This document shows positions 10,254 to 25,200 of a DNA stretch of 64,000 nucleotides, piece after piece (the stretch's first letter is position 1; each line of letters begins with the position of its first letter). The stretch is taken from contig NW_006499897.1 in NCBI RefSeq assembly GCF_000471905.2, positions 3,592,203 to 3,656,202 of the forward strand. The letters are read 5' to 3'. Under the pieces are notes generated by a model. The model worked only from the letters and a program-made list of their open reading frames with translations. It had not been told where the DNA came from and made no database searches. Position numbers and translations under genes: made by a program. This stretch comes from Amborella trichopoda (lineage: Eukaryota > Streptophyta > Magnoliopsida > Amborellales > Amborellaceae).

Positions 10254-13200
10254 GTCGTGGCTTCTTCACTTTTATTTTAGTACACTACTGAAATCTTATA
10301 TAATTAGGGTCTGGTATCTGAATCACAGGTGAAGCCGAAGCCAAAGCCAGATGTCAAAAATACGAAGGGACCTCGTCGAAATGAAGGAATCACGGCCCGC
10401 TTTGTGAGGCTTGTCACTGATGAAGGTGAGGGGATGTTTACGTCTTGTGTATATATATTTGGAATGATCATTAACTGTATGAGAATCTTGAATATTAACC
10501 TTATGTTTGATATTGATTAGCACCATCTTAATTTTATTTTTCACTGGTTCTTTTGAATTTGAAATGCTTTTTCTCTGGTAACGTGTCTTGTTTTGCTCAT
10601 TGACTTTATTCTGATTGCTGTGCGTCATACTTAGATAATTCTTATAATGAACTCTCAAAAACTTTGTATGCCTCACCTACATAGATATCATTTTATCCTA
10701 TTTTATTTCCTATAGACTTAAAAATTCTTGCTTGCTTTTTTCAATGAAATTTGGTGATGGATGCTCAGTCTGTATGTTTCTCTATTTCTTAAAACAAAAA
10801 AAAAACGGAGAAAATTCCTACAATAAAACAATGTATCATTGCAGGGCATGCTATTGTTTCAAGACATGAAGCACTAGATCGTGCATTGAAACTGAAGCTT
10901 GATTTGGTTGAGGTATGCTGTCTTTTTTATTGGTGTTTAGATTATTTCTAACATTTTATGTGCTATAGAAATTATGGTGCTTCTTTGTCATCCACATAAA
11001 ACATCAACTTTGATTTATATTCCAGTTCCGAATTCATTATGGAAAATTCCTAATCTCATTTTTTGCAGGGAGCTATAAGAGGTTAAATATAAACACCTTA
11101 TTTCCCATCATAATAGAATGCAACTCTATGAAGGGAACTTTAATGAAATATGTTAGTTTCTGTTGACAATGTGGACATTCAACAGAAATGCTTGAGATAA
11201 AAGACTTAATCACACGGATAGGGTTAGTGAAAAGACACCTTTCAACTGTAGAAGAATGGTAATTGAAAAAAAAAGGCCACTTATTCCTCCTTATCACTGG
11301 TTAAATTTAGTACTTTTTTTATGCCGTTCCTTTACATTGCTTATGACACTGGGTTTTGGTGAATTCAAAGGTGTGCTTATCTGAAGGAATTGTTATTGTA
11401 GGCAGTAGATCCTCTTCTGTAGGCAAATGTATACTTATCAGGAGGAACTGTAGACTTCTTCCACCTCACGGGTACAGGCAAAAGCCATAGAAGATTACAT
11501 TATATTGGAATCAAGAAAGGTTTCTGTGGATTTTGAAAGGCTGACGCATTCTAAGCTTGATGCATCTGCCATATTGTTTTAAAAGTCTGATTCGGTTTTG
11601 GCCTTGGACATGGCCTGGGCCGAGTCGGCTGTGTGATTCCTAAGTCCACTTGGCCAGTCCTGTCTAATCGGTAAAAAAAAGCATTAAAATTAGAAAAATT
11701 GCAAAAAATATGAATATGAGCAAATGTAAAAATTAGTAGAAAATTTATGTATATTGATGAAAAAATAGAAAACGTATTGATACTGAGGTGTTATCTACCA
11801 GAGTGGCAAGCAATTTTTCAATGGTCCTAATTGGAGTACATCACAATAATTAGTTCCATAAGAGCATCCAAGATTACTAATACATGTGGAATGGCTCACT
11901 ACTACCACTAATAATGACAGGGAAGCTCGAAGTCACCCTGTTCTTGGTCATCTTGACGATCTCCATGACAGTTCAGTTGTGTAACTTGGGTCACCCTCGT
12001 CACCCATCCCCAAGTCTAATCAAGCCCTCGTGCTCACCCCCACCTTGCTGCCCATGCTCTTAGAGGCCCTTTTGTCTCCATCCTTTGGTTCAATTGTCTC
12101 GTCGTAGGAATATTGATTTCAATTGGGTGGAAATTCGGTTCCAAAAAAGTATGAATCTCGACTTCAATTGGGGTGGTGTGCAATTCCAAAGAGGTAGGAA
12201 TTTTGATTCCATTTGGGTTGGAATGCGATTCCCTGATAGGGTAGGAATATTTATTCTTGCAATTCGCATTTCACAGATGGCAATTCCAAAAATAGGAATC
12301 TTCTAACCATTCGCAATTCCATGCTTTCAATTCCTAGATCGATTTCAAATATCAGGCATTTCCAACAACTATGGGCCTGATGCATGGACTGGCTATGGTC
12401 GGTGGTTTGAGTGGGTTGAAGAGGTCTACCTTGTAGTCCTCACTTCCCACCCATCTCCATGAAACTTGTTCTCCTGAACAAACTAGGAGTGCAATGTCAC
12501 TACAACGTGGTTCGAGCCCTTGAGGATCTCCCCTTTCCACTTATACTAGTCCTTGAGGACCCTGTCCTTCCATATCTCCCTATACAGCTTTGCTAGTGGT
12601 ACATATCCTCTAAACTTGCCCTCCTTGCAAGTTCAAGTTGGGCCTCAAGCCCTATATCATCATCCCTGGCTTGGTAAAATTGTATGCCAATCTCATGAAT
12701 AATCCTCTTTTTTGCAACCTTTTTCTCCTTATTCGTCGTGATAATGGCCATGATCTTTTGCCTCACATTCTCTGGCACGTTTGGACATGATACTTCACCC
12801 CACATACTCGACTGGGGATGTTTAAGGTGGTTGATACAGCCGCTTGCATCTTGCACCCAAAATACAAACCTATCCTTATCTTTCTTATTGGGATGCAACA
12901 TACTTCTAGTAGAAAGGTAGACCAATTATAAACTTGGAACTAAGCAATCTTTGACATGAATAGCAAAAAGCATTTCAAGTCCTCTAAAATTGCTCATTCC
13001 CTTTTTTTCTGATAAAAAAGATTCTTAGTTGCACTCATGCCAAACACTCATGAGTGGGGATTTGCTTACTTAAAAGCAGCAAACCCCCAAAGACTTAAAA
13101 GAAAATGTGGGGGAAATGCATTTTAATAGCCAAAAAATTGCGTTATTCCAATGTGATGTCCAAAAAATTAGAAAATCCCAATTGTTTTGAGGAAAATTTT

Positions 13201-16200
13201 CGTTTGGAACCCAAATTACACTTGTTTATGTTTAATTTGTATCCTAAATTCACAAGCACCCAAGACATGTGAAAATATATGAGAGCATTTGATGCCCAAA
13301 ATGGGAAAGTCCCATTTTCTTACAATTCAAGCAATTGAGGAATCCCTCTTTTTTTGGGGAAAAACTTCTCTGAACCCAATCTGAACGTGATTGGTGGGGA
13401 TTTGTGTCTATCAAATGCTCAAGTACATGTAAAAGAAATACCACGAAGAAATATCTTCGAAAAGAAAAAGGAAAAAGTAGAAAATATAAAAATAAAGTAG
13501 GGAAATGAAACTATGTTAACTTCTTCACAAAAAAGGTAGGGAAGAAAACCTTAAAAAAGAGAAACAGATATGAAAAATCAAGAATAATTTGCATTGTTCA
13601 AAATAAATTGGCGAAGACTAATTATAATACAAAGAAATATAATCAAGATTATTTCGATGCTAAAATATAATTTATAAAGAAACTTTTCTTCCTAAAATAA
13701 AAAAATAGCATTATTTCTCATTTGTATCGAAGACTTCTACAATTTTCTCAGAAAGAAAGTTTAAAATTGAAGAAAAATAACATGTTCTAGCTATTGGTCA
13801 GCAAATAAAACCTAGATATAGCTGAAATCTAGCAAATGAAACCCAGATATAACTTAAATCTAGATTGATGTAGATCAAAGTATTTTGAAGAAATAAAAAT
13901 GGTTTTGGTTTTACAGTGAAAAAAATAAAATTGCAGAAGCAAAAAATGAATTCCTAGTCAAATTTTGAATTTTTTTAATTTTCTAGACTTTTCAGGTTTC
14001 CCTATTTTTCATTTATCCTTATTTTCCTGAATTTTTTAAATTATTAAATTTTAACCTGTGTGACCTGTGTATTGGTCATGTTTGACCGAATGGTCTGGCC
14101 CGGTCTTAATAACATTGCTATACACATTTAATTTCCATTTTATTTCCTGCTTCAGTGAAGACTAAATTATAGCCCGCCCCCTTGGGTAGTTTTTGTGTCC
14201 TCATACTTTGATGCCTGTACCTCAACTAGCATCAGCCCCACCCTCACATAAAACCCAGAAATTGTCAGACATATCTGGTTTATTCCAATCCCTTGGCTAC
14301 CAGTAACAAAAGTTTTTTAACTGCGACCGAGCACAATTGCAAGATCCTACCTGCAGCAAGCATTTGAAAGAGAGGTTATCAACTTGAACTTCAAAGATTT
14401 ATTTAAAGGCACGCAGGTCCAGCAGGTATTGGAGGGATTTTCATAAACCATGATGGAGTCCACATCCTCACATACTCAGGTCTTGTGGGCATTCCTTTTG
14501 CCACACTTGCCAAAACAAAAGCTTTGTTAACAGGCCTCCAACTATCTGACAGGACTTGGGTTTTCAATTTGCTGATTGAAGCAAACTCGAAAAATGTTTC
14601 ATAATGGCAATAAAAATAGCTTTCGAATGTTTTAGAAAGGCAACTTGTAAACTGCTGATATGTAGGGAGAAGAGCACAAATTTTTCCAAAGAGAAGTTTT
14701 TAACAATGGCCTGTGAATTGAAGGATATCGAATTAGCTCCTTAATGTTTTAGAAAGGCAACTTAGGGAGAAGAGTGGAAATTTTACCAAAGAGAAGTTTT
14801 TAACAATGGACTCTGAATTGAAGGATATCTAATTCAAAAATATTTGTCTGTTGGCCCATTGCGATATTGTAAATTTAAAACAATTTTGGAAATGCTATTA
14901 GTATGCTTAGAGCAACTATTTGCTTCTGAAAGTTCAGGATATGTTTTACCCAAGGGAGAATTTCAAGCCCCCCGAATACTAAGATGAGATTTGAAGCTTG
15001 GGCTTGCACTAGCCTGCCATTTTTGCCCACATTAATGGGGAATAGGGCCTGACCAAGATGCTACCATCCAGACTGATACTCACATCTAATGGAACATTTT
15101 CTCGACGATTTCTTTGTTGTTGAATATGCTGAGGAGTGGGTAATTTTTTGAACACATTGAGGATCTTGAAATCTGATAATTAAATGTGATGGATATCTGT
15201 GGATTCATTGTGTCTTAGCCAAAAATAACAAAGCCTAGCCTAGGTGACAAAATTTCAAGGGCCCTGAAAAAAGAAAAATGGAAAGGCCTGAACTCACAAC
15301 CATTCAGAACTATGTTGGATGAATGCCCAAAATGAAGAAAAAAATGACCTTAAAGAGCAAGCTCATGGCCTTCAAGTACTACACAAAATAATGGATATTA
15401 GTGCAGAAAGAAAAAGAAAGTGAAAGAGAGGAAATAATCAGAGGCAGGCAGAATGCAACTGCATTAGGAGCTGTCCCTGTTGGCTGATGCACTCAAAGAG
15501 GAGGCCTACCACGATATGCAAAGGATGGTGCAGGATCCAAGGCCCAAGCATGACTCATTTGAGCTTAGATGTCCCATGTGCTCAAGATTTCTTGTAGCCC
15601 TTCAATTTGGGACTCTTAAAGAACTACCTAATCTCCTCCATTTTCCATTCAAGGTTTGGCTAGTTTATATGTCCGGTTTAGGTTAAATCATAGGGAAGAA
15701 CTGAGGGATCTATAAGTAAAAATCTATACATTTTTCTCTCAGGCCAACTCTCAAATGAAAATTGAAATTACTGCCATAGTTGTTCTTACCAGCTGGAAAA
15801 TGAATATCATCCCAAGTGTCCTAAAAGGCACAACTCCCTCGTGAACAGCTTTCTTCTAATACTAATGCATTTTCCATTTACTTTTAATTGGTTGCGAATG
15901 TTGACAAAATATAACCATGATTCTTGTCTGTGGATAGATTTGGTAATCCTTCTTTCTGGATCTCTCAAATGTAGACATGTTCTTTGGGTAGAGAACTTAA
16001 ACATATACGTTTTTGTTTTTTGGTACAGGTTCAAGGCTCAGCAGATCCACCTGTTTGTAAAATTATCGACTTTCACAGAGAGAAGTACAAGCACCAATTA
16101 AAGGAAAAAGAACGTACCATGAGCAAGGTATGGGTTGTTGCATACTTGGTTGATCTGCATCAAGAGACAGAGAGGTTTCCTTTTGTTTCACCTTGAGTGA

Positions 16201-19200
16201 GGGGGGTTCTTTATCCAAATGTGGTTGCTAGTGGCCTCAGGTTTGATCAACCTAAGCTTGACCTAAGAGTGCTGCACTCCCATCAGCTCTTGATTTTTCT
16301 AGCTCTAATCCAAAAAGAAAGGACATAATCGAATCCCTTTTGATTGTTTAATTTACACAAAAGCTTGGCCTAGAGTTACTATGGCCCATAGTCAGGATAA
16401 TTAGCGAAGAAAAATCATTTACTTTTATTTGGAAATTGTATTTCATTTTTTTTACGCCAAATAGTATTTTTATCCATCTTAGGAAACGCCAAAACATTAT
16501 AGATGCCTATCCATTCTTGTGGTAGAAATTAATATTTTGCATGAGAAAAATAAAAGAGAGAACAAGTAGATAGTTCTTGAAGAAAAATAGTTTTGGAGGT
16601 CAATTTTGGTCTTCTTTCTGATAATTTCGACTTGGAGTAGATCTGCAGTGTCTTCTTCGCCCCCTTTTTGTATGCAGCACAAGAGAATAATACCATTCAC
16701 AGTTGGATTATATCAGCAAATTGCATGATGAATGAGACATGTAAACTGATGTTTGGTTTATGTGCCTGTTTGCCATGAGTCATTGTTCTGTAATATTTGA
16801 TGTCAGTATTTGGAAGTGTCTTAATTTTGGAGATTGTTAGTTTGGTATGACATATCTGTGGAAGAACTTATGACTAGTTTGTTATCCAATTGTAGTCAGA
16901 TCTGACTATGCGCAAGGGGGAGCCTAAAAACATCCGCTTTTCACCGAAAACTGTAAGTATCTTGCATTTGTATTTATGGTTGCTTTTCTGTGGATTTCGA
17001 CATCAGTCATTCCTTAATTTCCGTTCCCGCTTTTCCCAAATAAAAGCCAAATAAATCCGTTGTGTATCCAATTTTGAGCTTCATTATCTTTGAACAATGA
17101 ACACAATTTCAGGTGGTAGAAATCACTTTCAAATTATTGGCTAAAACCTCTAGTGATATCTATTTAGGAACTTAAGGACCTACAAATGAAAGCAGAAATG
17201 GTGAAAAGACTATTGGAACGTGGTTACAGGGTTAAGGTATTGTGCTTTTCTTCATCAGTATGCATGTCCTCTTAATTGCTTATAACAGTCTCTTTAGCTT
17301 ACCCTTGTATGAATCTCCCTTTGCTTGACAATGTTATATAGTCTTATTAAGAAAATTGTATTCCTGTTTTGAAGTGAGATTTTGTGCATTACCATCAATA
17401 AAGATAAAAGTTGTTCTTCGTTACATATTCTCTAGAAAATAATGTAGGGTTGGAAAATGGAAAATCACCATATTGTTGGGTACTGTCTGCTACTGAGTTA
17501 CTCAACTATTTTGATGAAGCTGTTTTGTCCTATTAAAAATACATGATCAATTTATTATGTTACTCGAGTGCCATACATGTGTGGTTTAGGTATTGACATG
17601 CGTACGGATACAAATTCTTTTTTTTTTTTGAAACTGTTGACTGTGCTGACACAGATTCTTAACCATTTATTTCATTGTTCTAGAGACCGGCTACACGAAT
17701 CTTATTCTGCCAATTGGCTCTATTACCCTCAGTGTTCCAAAAAGTCAGGCAGCGCCTAGGCTGTCAGGGGGTCCAGGCCGCCCAGCGCCCAGGCGGATGC
17801 CTAGAACCTAGGCAGCCCAGTAGAATAATAGTTGATTTAAGGTCAGATTTTGTGTAAAATATTTAAAAATACATATTGAGACATATTTTAGTCCATAATT
17901 CCATGCATTTCAAATTCAAAAAATCAAACTTCGAAGTCTAAACTTCAAATCAGTAGGCATTAGAGTATTAGACCATATCCATAGTCCATACCATAATCCA
18001 AGATCCATGCACTCCATAGTCCATACACATAGTAAAAACTATATCCATAGTCCACATATGGTTAAAACTTGAAAGTTTAGAAACCACAGTACACTACCAA
18101 GAGGAGGAAAAGAGAAATGAAAGAAATATAGGCTTGAAGACTCAAAAGGCTCTTTATCACTCATCATAAAAAAAGCAGGATCAGCTACATCATATGCATT
18201 GAAGTTGAGGCCATCATCATCAGAATCATCTCCCTCCTCAACATAATGGTCGTCCTCCTCTGTCTCTTTTGAATCTGCCTCTGGTTCCTCCTCCACCCTT
18301 GTTCTTGGGAAAGAAGATCTAGGGGCCGTAGGAGGGTTGGCTGCTATCCTTGAGGCCTCCATGGTCATATCCGATGTCAATCCTTCATGCCCCTAGACCT
18401 CATCATCGTCAACCAACCATCCATAGCATTATCTATATTTTTTGTATGAGGGGGTCTCTCATATCTCTCTTAGCAAACCTCTCCTTCAGGTATCGATCAT
18501 ACTTGACATAGACTAGGGCATTGAGCCTCTTTGATTCAAGCATGTTCATTTTCTTTGTATGAACCTTATAAAATCAAATGAAACTAATTAATATTAATAT
18601 ATAATACTACAAACTACAAATTTACAATTGACATAGTAATTAGTAATTACTAAGTAACTAATAACTACTAAAGTAGTAACGCAAATTAGTAAATTGTAAT
18701 TTGTAAACTAATAAATTAAACTAATTACCATCTCAAAAGTACTCCAATTTCGCTCATAGTTGTACGAGGTACTGGTTAGGCTCAAGATCCGAATTGTCAA
18801 CTTCTGTAAATTTGGAGCACTACAACCATGTTGGCTCCACCAGTTGGCGGCAAATTGATTATGAATTACAATTGTTAATTATATATGAAATATAGATTAT
18901 GGAAAACAAACAACAAACATGAAATGGAACTTGAGGAACTTAAAATATTATTACCTGAATCAATTTTGGTCCTTTGCCTCACCACCATTGGACTGCTGAA
19001 AGGCTTTAATCCTCACTTGAAACTTATTAGCTCATTAGCGCATATAATGTCCTGGGTATCCGGATTAGGGACTAGCACATCTACACACTTATTAGATCCA
19101 GTCATAATTGTATCATTTGTGTGTATATTTCTATCAACATAAAAAATAGCTGGGTTAAAAAAATACCCAGCTGCATGCGATGGCCGATGTAGCTACCAAT

Positions 19201-22200
19201 CCCACTTCTCATCAATGATCTTCCAAACAGGCTCATAGCAGCTCACATCATCATCTAAATTGTGGGCTATCTCTCTCTTGCATGTCTCCATTGCATCATA
19301 GATGTAGCCCATGGAGGGTTTGTCACTATTAACCATGCAAAGGACTTTGGCAAGAGGAAAAAATACCTTAAGACTCATCACCAAAAAGCCTTTAAAAAAA
19401 TAATCTCTCACCTTCTTCCCTTTTTGTTCCCTAGACCACTTGCATTATCTCTACTCATCCATGGTAAATATCTGCCTCAACTGGACTCTCCTCGAATGTA
19501 TGTTATCTAGGCATAGGTATTAGATAGCAAATCTCGGGACCCCGGGCCTCACAATATCTTTCTTCTTTGTAAATCTATGCATCAGGCTGAGGCTGAGGGT
19601 GTGGCTATAAATGAAAGTCGTAACTGACTTTGCCTTCTTAACTGCACCTGAAATATTGCTCAAACCGCCAAGAGGCTCAAGCATGAGGTATATACAGTGT
19701 GTTGTACATGGTGTCCAAAAGATACTAGGGTAAGCTATGCGCAACAAATTAGCATCAGCCACATTAGGAGTAACGTTATCTGTGACAACCTGTATAAAAT
19801 TCTCTATCACTTGAAATATTTAATGGGCATGGTTATAATCAGAGGCATCAATAGACCTGAAAAAAATACAGTGTGTTGTACATGGTGTCCAAAAGGTACG
19901 AGGGTTAGGTTATGCGCAACAAATTAGCAGCAGCAACATTAGGAGTAATATTATCTGTGGCAACTTGTATAACATTCTCTATCACTTGGAATATGTAATG
20001 GGCATCATGGTTATAATCAGAGGCATTAATAGACCTCAAAAAAATAGCCCTTAAAGGACAATTCACTAGCAAATTCATTTGGCTTCTTCTCGTCTTATCA
20101 CTCCAAGTATCATTCATAACATAAACCCCATATTGAGCCCATGCATCCTTCTGTGACTCCCTCGTGACAATCACCTGTTTTCTAATAGATCATATGGGTT
20201 TGGAGGCTTCAACCCAAGCCTAAATTGGCCAATTTCCTCTAACAATGTGTAGAAGCTGCTTAGGCGAGCGGCATTGAAAGGAATGCCCGCCTCATAAAAC
20301 CATCTAACAATATATTGTGTAGCTCTGTCTCTCGCTTCCTTCTTGATTCTATTCTCAATAGTTGTTCTCTTTGTCTTCTCTCTTGCAACCTCAGGGTCAG
20401 GTTGGGGCAAAAAACAATCCATACGCTCTCTAGCTCGAGGCCTCTTAGGTCCCCACTTCTAGAACAAGTACAATTCCCTTTCCCTTCCCCCTAGTTTGGG
20501 ATACCCATGCTGTTCCACCTCTTCACACCCCTCCTGATCACTATCATCATCATCAAAATTGACACGAACCCCAGACCTCAACTCAGCTATGGATATCTCT
20601 CCTTTTTTTATTTTTAACTATGCTCATTTATTTTTTTATCTCGTCCTTAATAGCATTAGAAACTTTTTTACATAGGGCAACATCCCCTTGATACTGGCAA
20701 GATGTTTCTTAAACCGGTTTATGCCCCCATTTGTATTCTTTTCACAATAATTGCGTCTTATGTGATTTTTATCCAAAGGATTCGGGTTATAGCCATATTT
20801 TCGACCTGGTTCATCACTTACGTTAGATCCCGAATAAGACATCTCAAAATAATACAAGCGGTCTAAAAAATAAAATTTTTCACGAACTTTGATTGCTCAA
20901 TCTCCAAACTTCTACCTTTGAGATGTTTTCTAATATCAAAATGTTCTAAAAATCCCTTAAAATAGACATATAAAATCACCAAAACTAAATCTAAAAATGG
21001 GTGATGTTTAGATCGATTTCTCGTAACTTTGAGAAACGCTTCGATCCTATGGAAATCACAAAAATCTAGTTTTTTGAGGTTTCTATCTCTCTAAAATGGG
21101 CTCTAATAGGGTTTAGGTTTGAAACGAACCTAAACACCACCCTTTTCCCTACTTATTTTTATAAAACAACCCAAAAATACCTCTCAACAAGGGGAATTTT
21201 TGCCCTTAGGCAGGACGGTCGTGTAGGCTGCTTATTTTTACTGCCGCACCCAGGCCCCTTGACCGCTTGGCGCTAGGTGGTCCACCTTTTGGAACAATGA
21301 TTACCCTCAATCAGACCATAAGTCCCTCTATTTCTTCTCTCTACTTCTATCCATGTCCATTTGGGCATGCCTTTTGTTTATTAGAGCCTTCTACTTGAAC
21401 CAAATTACCTCTTCTAATTGGTGCAGTTCTAGGTTGACGTTGTACTTGGCCAGACCACTTAAGTCTACTTTGTCTTATCTTATCGCCTATTCGAGCCACC
21501 AGTAAGTTCCCTTGAATGTATGCATTATGAACTCTATCCTTTCTTATCTTGAATTCTATCCTTTCTTGTGTTGCCACTCACCCGTCCTAACATCCTCATC
21601 TTTGCAACACTCATTCTATGGATATCTTGACCGCCTAACTTTCCATCATATAAAGCATGGTTTGTATTACAACCATTTTAAACTTCAGCTTCAGCTTTGT
21701 TGTTTTGCGACGATCACGTATGACTCTAGAAGCATCTCCACTTTGTCTACCCAGCTCTAATTCTATACGTGATATCTTCCTCAATCTTTCCATTCTCATA
21801 TATTTTTATTTTTTTAGAATTGTTAACTTTGTATTACTAAGACAGTAATAGTTACAAAATTGTGATGAAACTGAAGACACCCTCTAAATATGGGTATCTA
21901 TCAATAAAAAATACATCAGTCATTCACGTACAAAAAGGCTTATGAGATCCGCCCATGTATCAAGATTTACAATAGTTTTACAAAAAAATACAAAGGAGCT
22001 GTTGGTTGCTCGAGTGGGGGCAAGCTATGTAGTGCGGCTGTGGTCCTGAACAAAAAAGGAGGGGGACCTAGCCTGGTTTTCCATGTGGGAGCTAGTTCCC
22101 TCCTTTGCCATGAGATCTGCGAGTTCGTTGGACATCCTCCATGTATGCTTCCATAAGATGTTGATATCCCTGCATATGTAAGTAATTTCATCAAAATTGT

Positions 22201-25200
22201 TGTCAATTGCCAAGGGGGGGAGATCATGCTACTTGCCCAAGATATAGTGTTTTGAGAGTCTCCTTCCACGATCAGATGTGTGCCCCAAAATGGGTTGAAT
22301 TATTTAATAGCCAATAGTAAAGCCATGGCTTCTGCGTATTGGGAATCATTAATTCTGAGATACACGGAGTAGGTGAGGAGGACATTTTGCTGGTGGTCTT
22401 TAAAGACGCCCCCGGCACTTGACTGGCCTGGGTTTCCAAGTGAGCAGCTGTCGAAATTTAGCTTGATGCCACCCTCTGGTGGTGGTTGCCAATTGCTAGC
22501 TCTTGCGATTTTTGGTGGCCTATGGTGGAGGACATTTTTCCATTGAGATAGGAAGATGTTCCTCGATAATCCAGAGAAGATTTGTGGTTGGCGGCCCAAA
22601 AAGAGGTTAGCGAGGTGACCTTATGGAAGAGAGCTGGTGGGTGGAGTTGAAGTCCATTGAAAATTCTGTTATTCCTTTCTATCCATATTATCCATATGGT
22701 AGCAGCCACCGCGGCCTTCCATAAGGTTTTTCTGGCCAAAGGCCACTGAGCTTCCAGATTGTAGGATATAAGGCTCCTGACTGTGGGTGGTGTGACCCAT
22801 TGGATGCCAAAGAGTTGTAGCACAAGACTCCACAACTTGTGGGTATATTCGCAATGAATAAAGAGGGGTGGGTTGGTTTCCTCCTCACAAAGACACAAAG
22901 AGCATCCATTAGGGATTAAAATCCCTCTTTTTGGTAATTGGTCCATCGTGAGTGCTCCTTGGGAACAGGCTATCCGATTGAAAAACTAAATCTTAGGTGG
23001 GGCAATGGTTGACCAAACTTTTGACAAGATTGAGGTGGGGTTGAGAGGAAAGGTGGGGGGTAGGGTGAGGCTTTATAGAAGGAGGCTACTATAAAGAGGC
23101 ATGAAGGGGAGAGACTCCAAACTATAGTATCATTCCCATTTGTTGGGAAGAAACGATAGGAAAGAGCCGTCGAAAGCAGTTGGAATTGGTAGCTTTCCTC
23201 ATCTAAGAGGTTTCTTCAGAAAGAAGGATTCCATACTCTCCGACCACCTGAAAGTGGCACTTCCTCGACGATAGTGGAGTTTTTGTTGGATGCAAGTGAG
23301 TAAAGGGTAGAGAATACCTGGCACAGTGTAGAGTTTCCAACCCATAGATCTGTCCAAAATTTTACCCTATCTCCCCCTCTAGGATGGAATCTTACGTGTC
23401 TTCTAAACTTTGACAAGGAGGAGGCTAAAGATTTCCAAACCCTTGACCCTCTTTGTTTGTGGGGCCTCTCTGGTACCCAAGTTCCGTCCTTGATTTTGCA
23501 TTTGGGACATAATACCTGAGCCCATAGAGACTCAAGTTGAGAAGCTAGGCGCCACCACCATTTGCCTAGGAGGGTTGTGTTTTGTTTTCTAAGGGTCCAG
23601 ATTGCTAAGGCCCTTTGCTTCCTTGGTAGGCAGATGCTATCCCATATCCCAATCTACGAGATGGAATTTAGTCTTCTCTGCCTGTCCATACCATAGGAAA
23701 TTCCGCATAAGTTGTACTATGCGGTTGGCCACTTGTGCAGGCATTCGGTATATGGACATGAAGTAGACCGGGTATTTGCCAAGGTGGCTTTGATTAGGGT
23801 GACTCTTCCTGTTGGGGAAAGGTATCAACCTTTCCAACTAGCGAGGCGTCTCTTGACTTTATCTAAAACCGGAGACCACAACCTCTTTTTTGGTTTCCCC
23901 AGTCCCAAAGGAAGGCCCAGATATGTCAGTGGATGGTCTTCCACTTTACTTTCCCAATTTGGGATGAAGGCTCTTACCTATGCATTTGTCATGGCTACTC
24001 TCATCATTTTCGATTTCTCCATGTTTACTTTGAAGCCTATTGCTTTCTGAAAACACAAGAGGAAGAGTTTGAGGTTATCGACTTCATTTGGTATAGCATC
24101 AACAAAGACCAAAGTATCATCTGCGCATTGTAGATGAAACACCGTTGGGCCCTGATCACTACTTTTGGAGCCGGAAAGAAGGCCGGAATGTTAGAGACGG
24201 GATAAGGATCTAGGGAAAACTTCTGCTGCGATGGTAAAAAGGAAGGGGGAAAGGGGATCTCCTTGTCGGAGTCCCCTCGAGACTGGGAAGTAGCCTTTCG
24301 GTGTTCCATTGATGATAATGGAAAAATGGGGATGAAAATAACAATCTCTCATCCAACTCCTCCAACCTTCCCTGAAACTGCATTCTAACCATGGACTCAT
24401 CGAAGATGGACCAATCTACATGGTCATAGGCTTTCTCCCAGTCTATTTTGAAAATTAAGCCAGGTTTCTTAGCTAAGTGTCTAGTGTGGATACACTCGAT
24501 AGCCTCCAAGACTCCATCTAAGATCTGTCTATCCTGGATGAAGGCTGATTGAGATGGAGAGATCACAAAAGGGAGGACCTTTTGAAGTCTAGAGGCAAGG
24601 ACCTTAGCCAATATTTTGTAAGTCGAGTTCAGAAGGCTAATTGGGCAGAAATCCTTGATTTCCTTTGCGCCTTCAATTTTAGGAACAAGGGCTATGAAGG
24701 TGGCATTGATTGCTTTGTGGATGACTCCCCTTTGGAAGAATTCCTCAAAGAAGTTCATGAAGTCAGGACGAAAGGTGTTTCAGAAAGTTTTGAAGGGTGC
24801 AATCGGGAAACCGTCTGGACCAAGAGCTTTATCGTTGGCTAGGTCATTAATTGCTTGTACAATTTCAGCTTCAAGGAGGGTTGCTCTAGCTAGGTAGCTA
24901 GATCGCCAAGGAGGACCAGGAAATCAAGACAGCCATTAAAGGTCGCGGGCCAGCCTGGGCAGTGTATAGAGTTTGAAAGAACTCTATAATCACTTGCTCT
25001 ATTTGTGCTGGTTGGGCCAGGTAGCTGTAATTGACTTTAAGCATTGCAATAGTGTTGTCCCTTCTATGACAGTTGGCTGTATGATGGAAAAAGGTTTGTG
25101 TTTTGGTCGCCCACTTTTAACCACTTTATCCTAGATCTCTGGAAACAGTAGATCTCCTCTTTTTGAAGAGTGGACAAGTAATCCAGTTTGGATTGGGTTC

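Larger units (their letters stand above)
11571..14115 (-). mobile_element. Degraded hAT-like element in IF-3 intron 3
   Basis: The left part has 'ttgttttaaaagtctgattc' and the right part's reverse complement has 'caatgttattaagaccgg', a weak inverted pair. Minus-strand BED-finger coding remains lie between them. The left subterminal sequence resembles that of the element at about 43.4 kb. No target duplication could be confirmed and the limits are approximate. Confidence 0.35.
17730..21299 (-). mobile_element. hAT DNA transposon, 3570 bp, with intact ends
   Basis: Terminal inverted repeats CAGTGTTCCAAAA (17730) and TTTTGGAACAATG (ending 21299) are flanked by perfect 8-bp target duplications ATTACCCT at 17722-17729 and 21300-21307. 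Restoring one ATTACCCT rejoins RTE sequence ('...ctctattaccctcaatcagaccataag') that matches the RTE copy at about 3085-3110 ('ctataccctcaatgaggccataag'). The interior holds a minus-strand transposase pseudogene. GC-rich subterminal regions contain multiple 'ctaggc' and 'gcctagg' motifs. Confidence 0.9.

Noticed and set aside
10323..10676. 117-codon minus-strand frame over IF-3 exon 2
   Set aside because: Antisense shadow of the exon and AT-rich intron; no domain.
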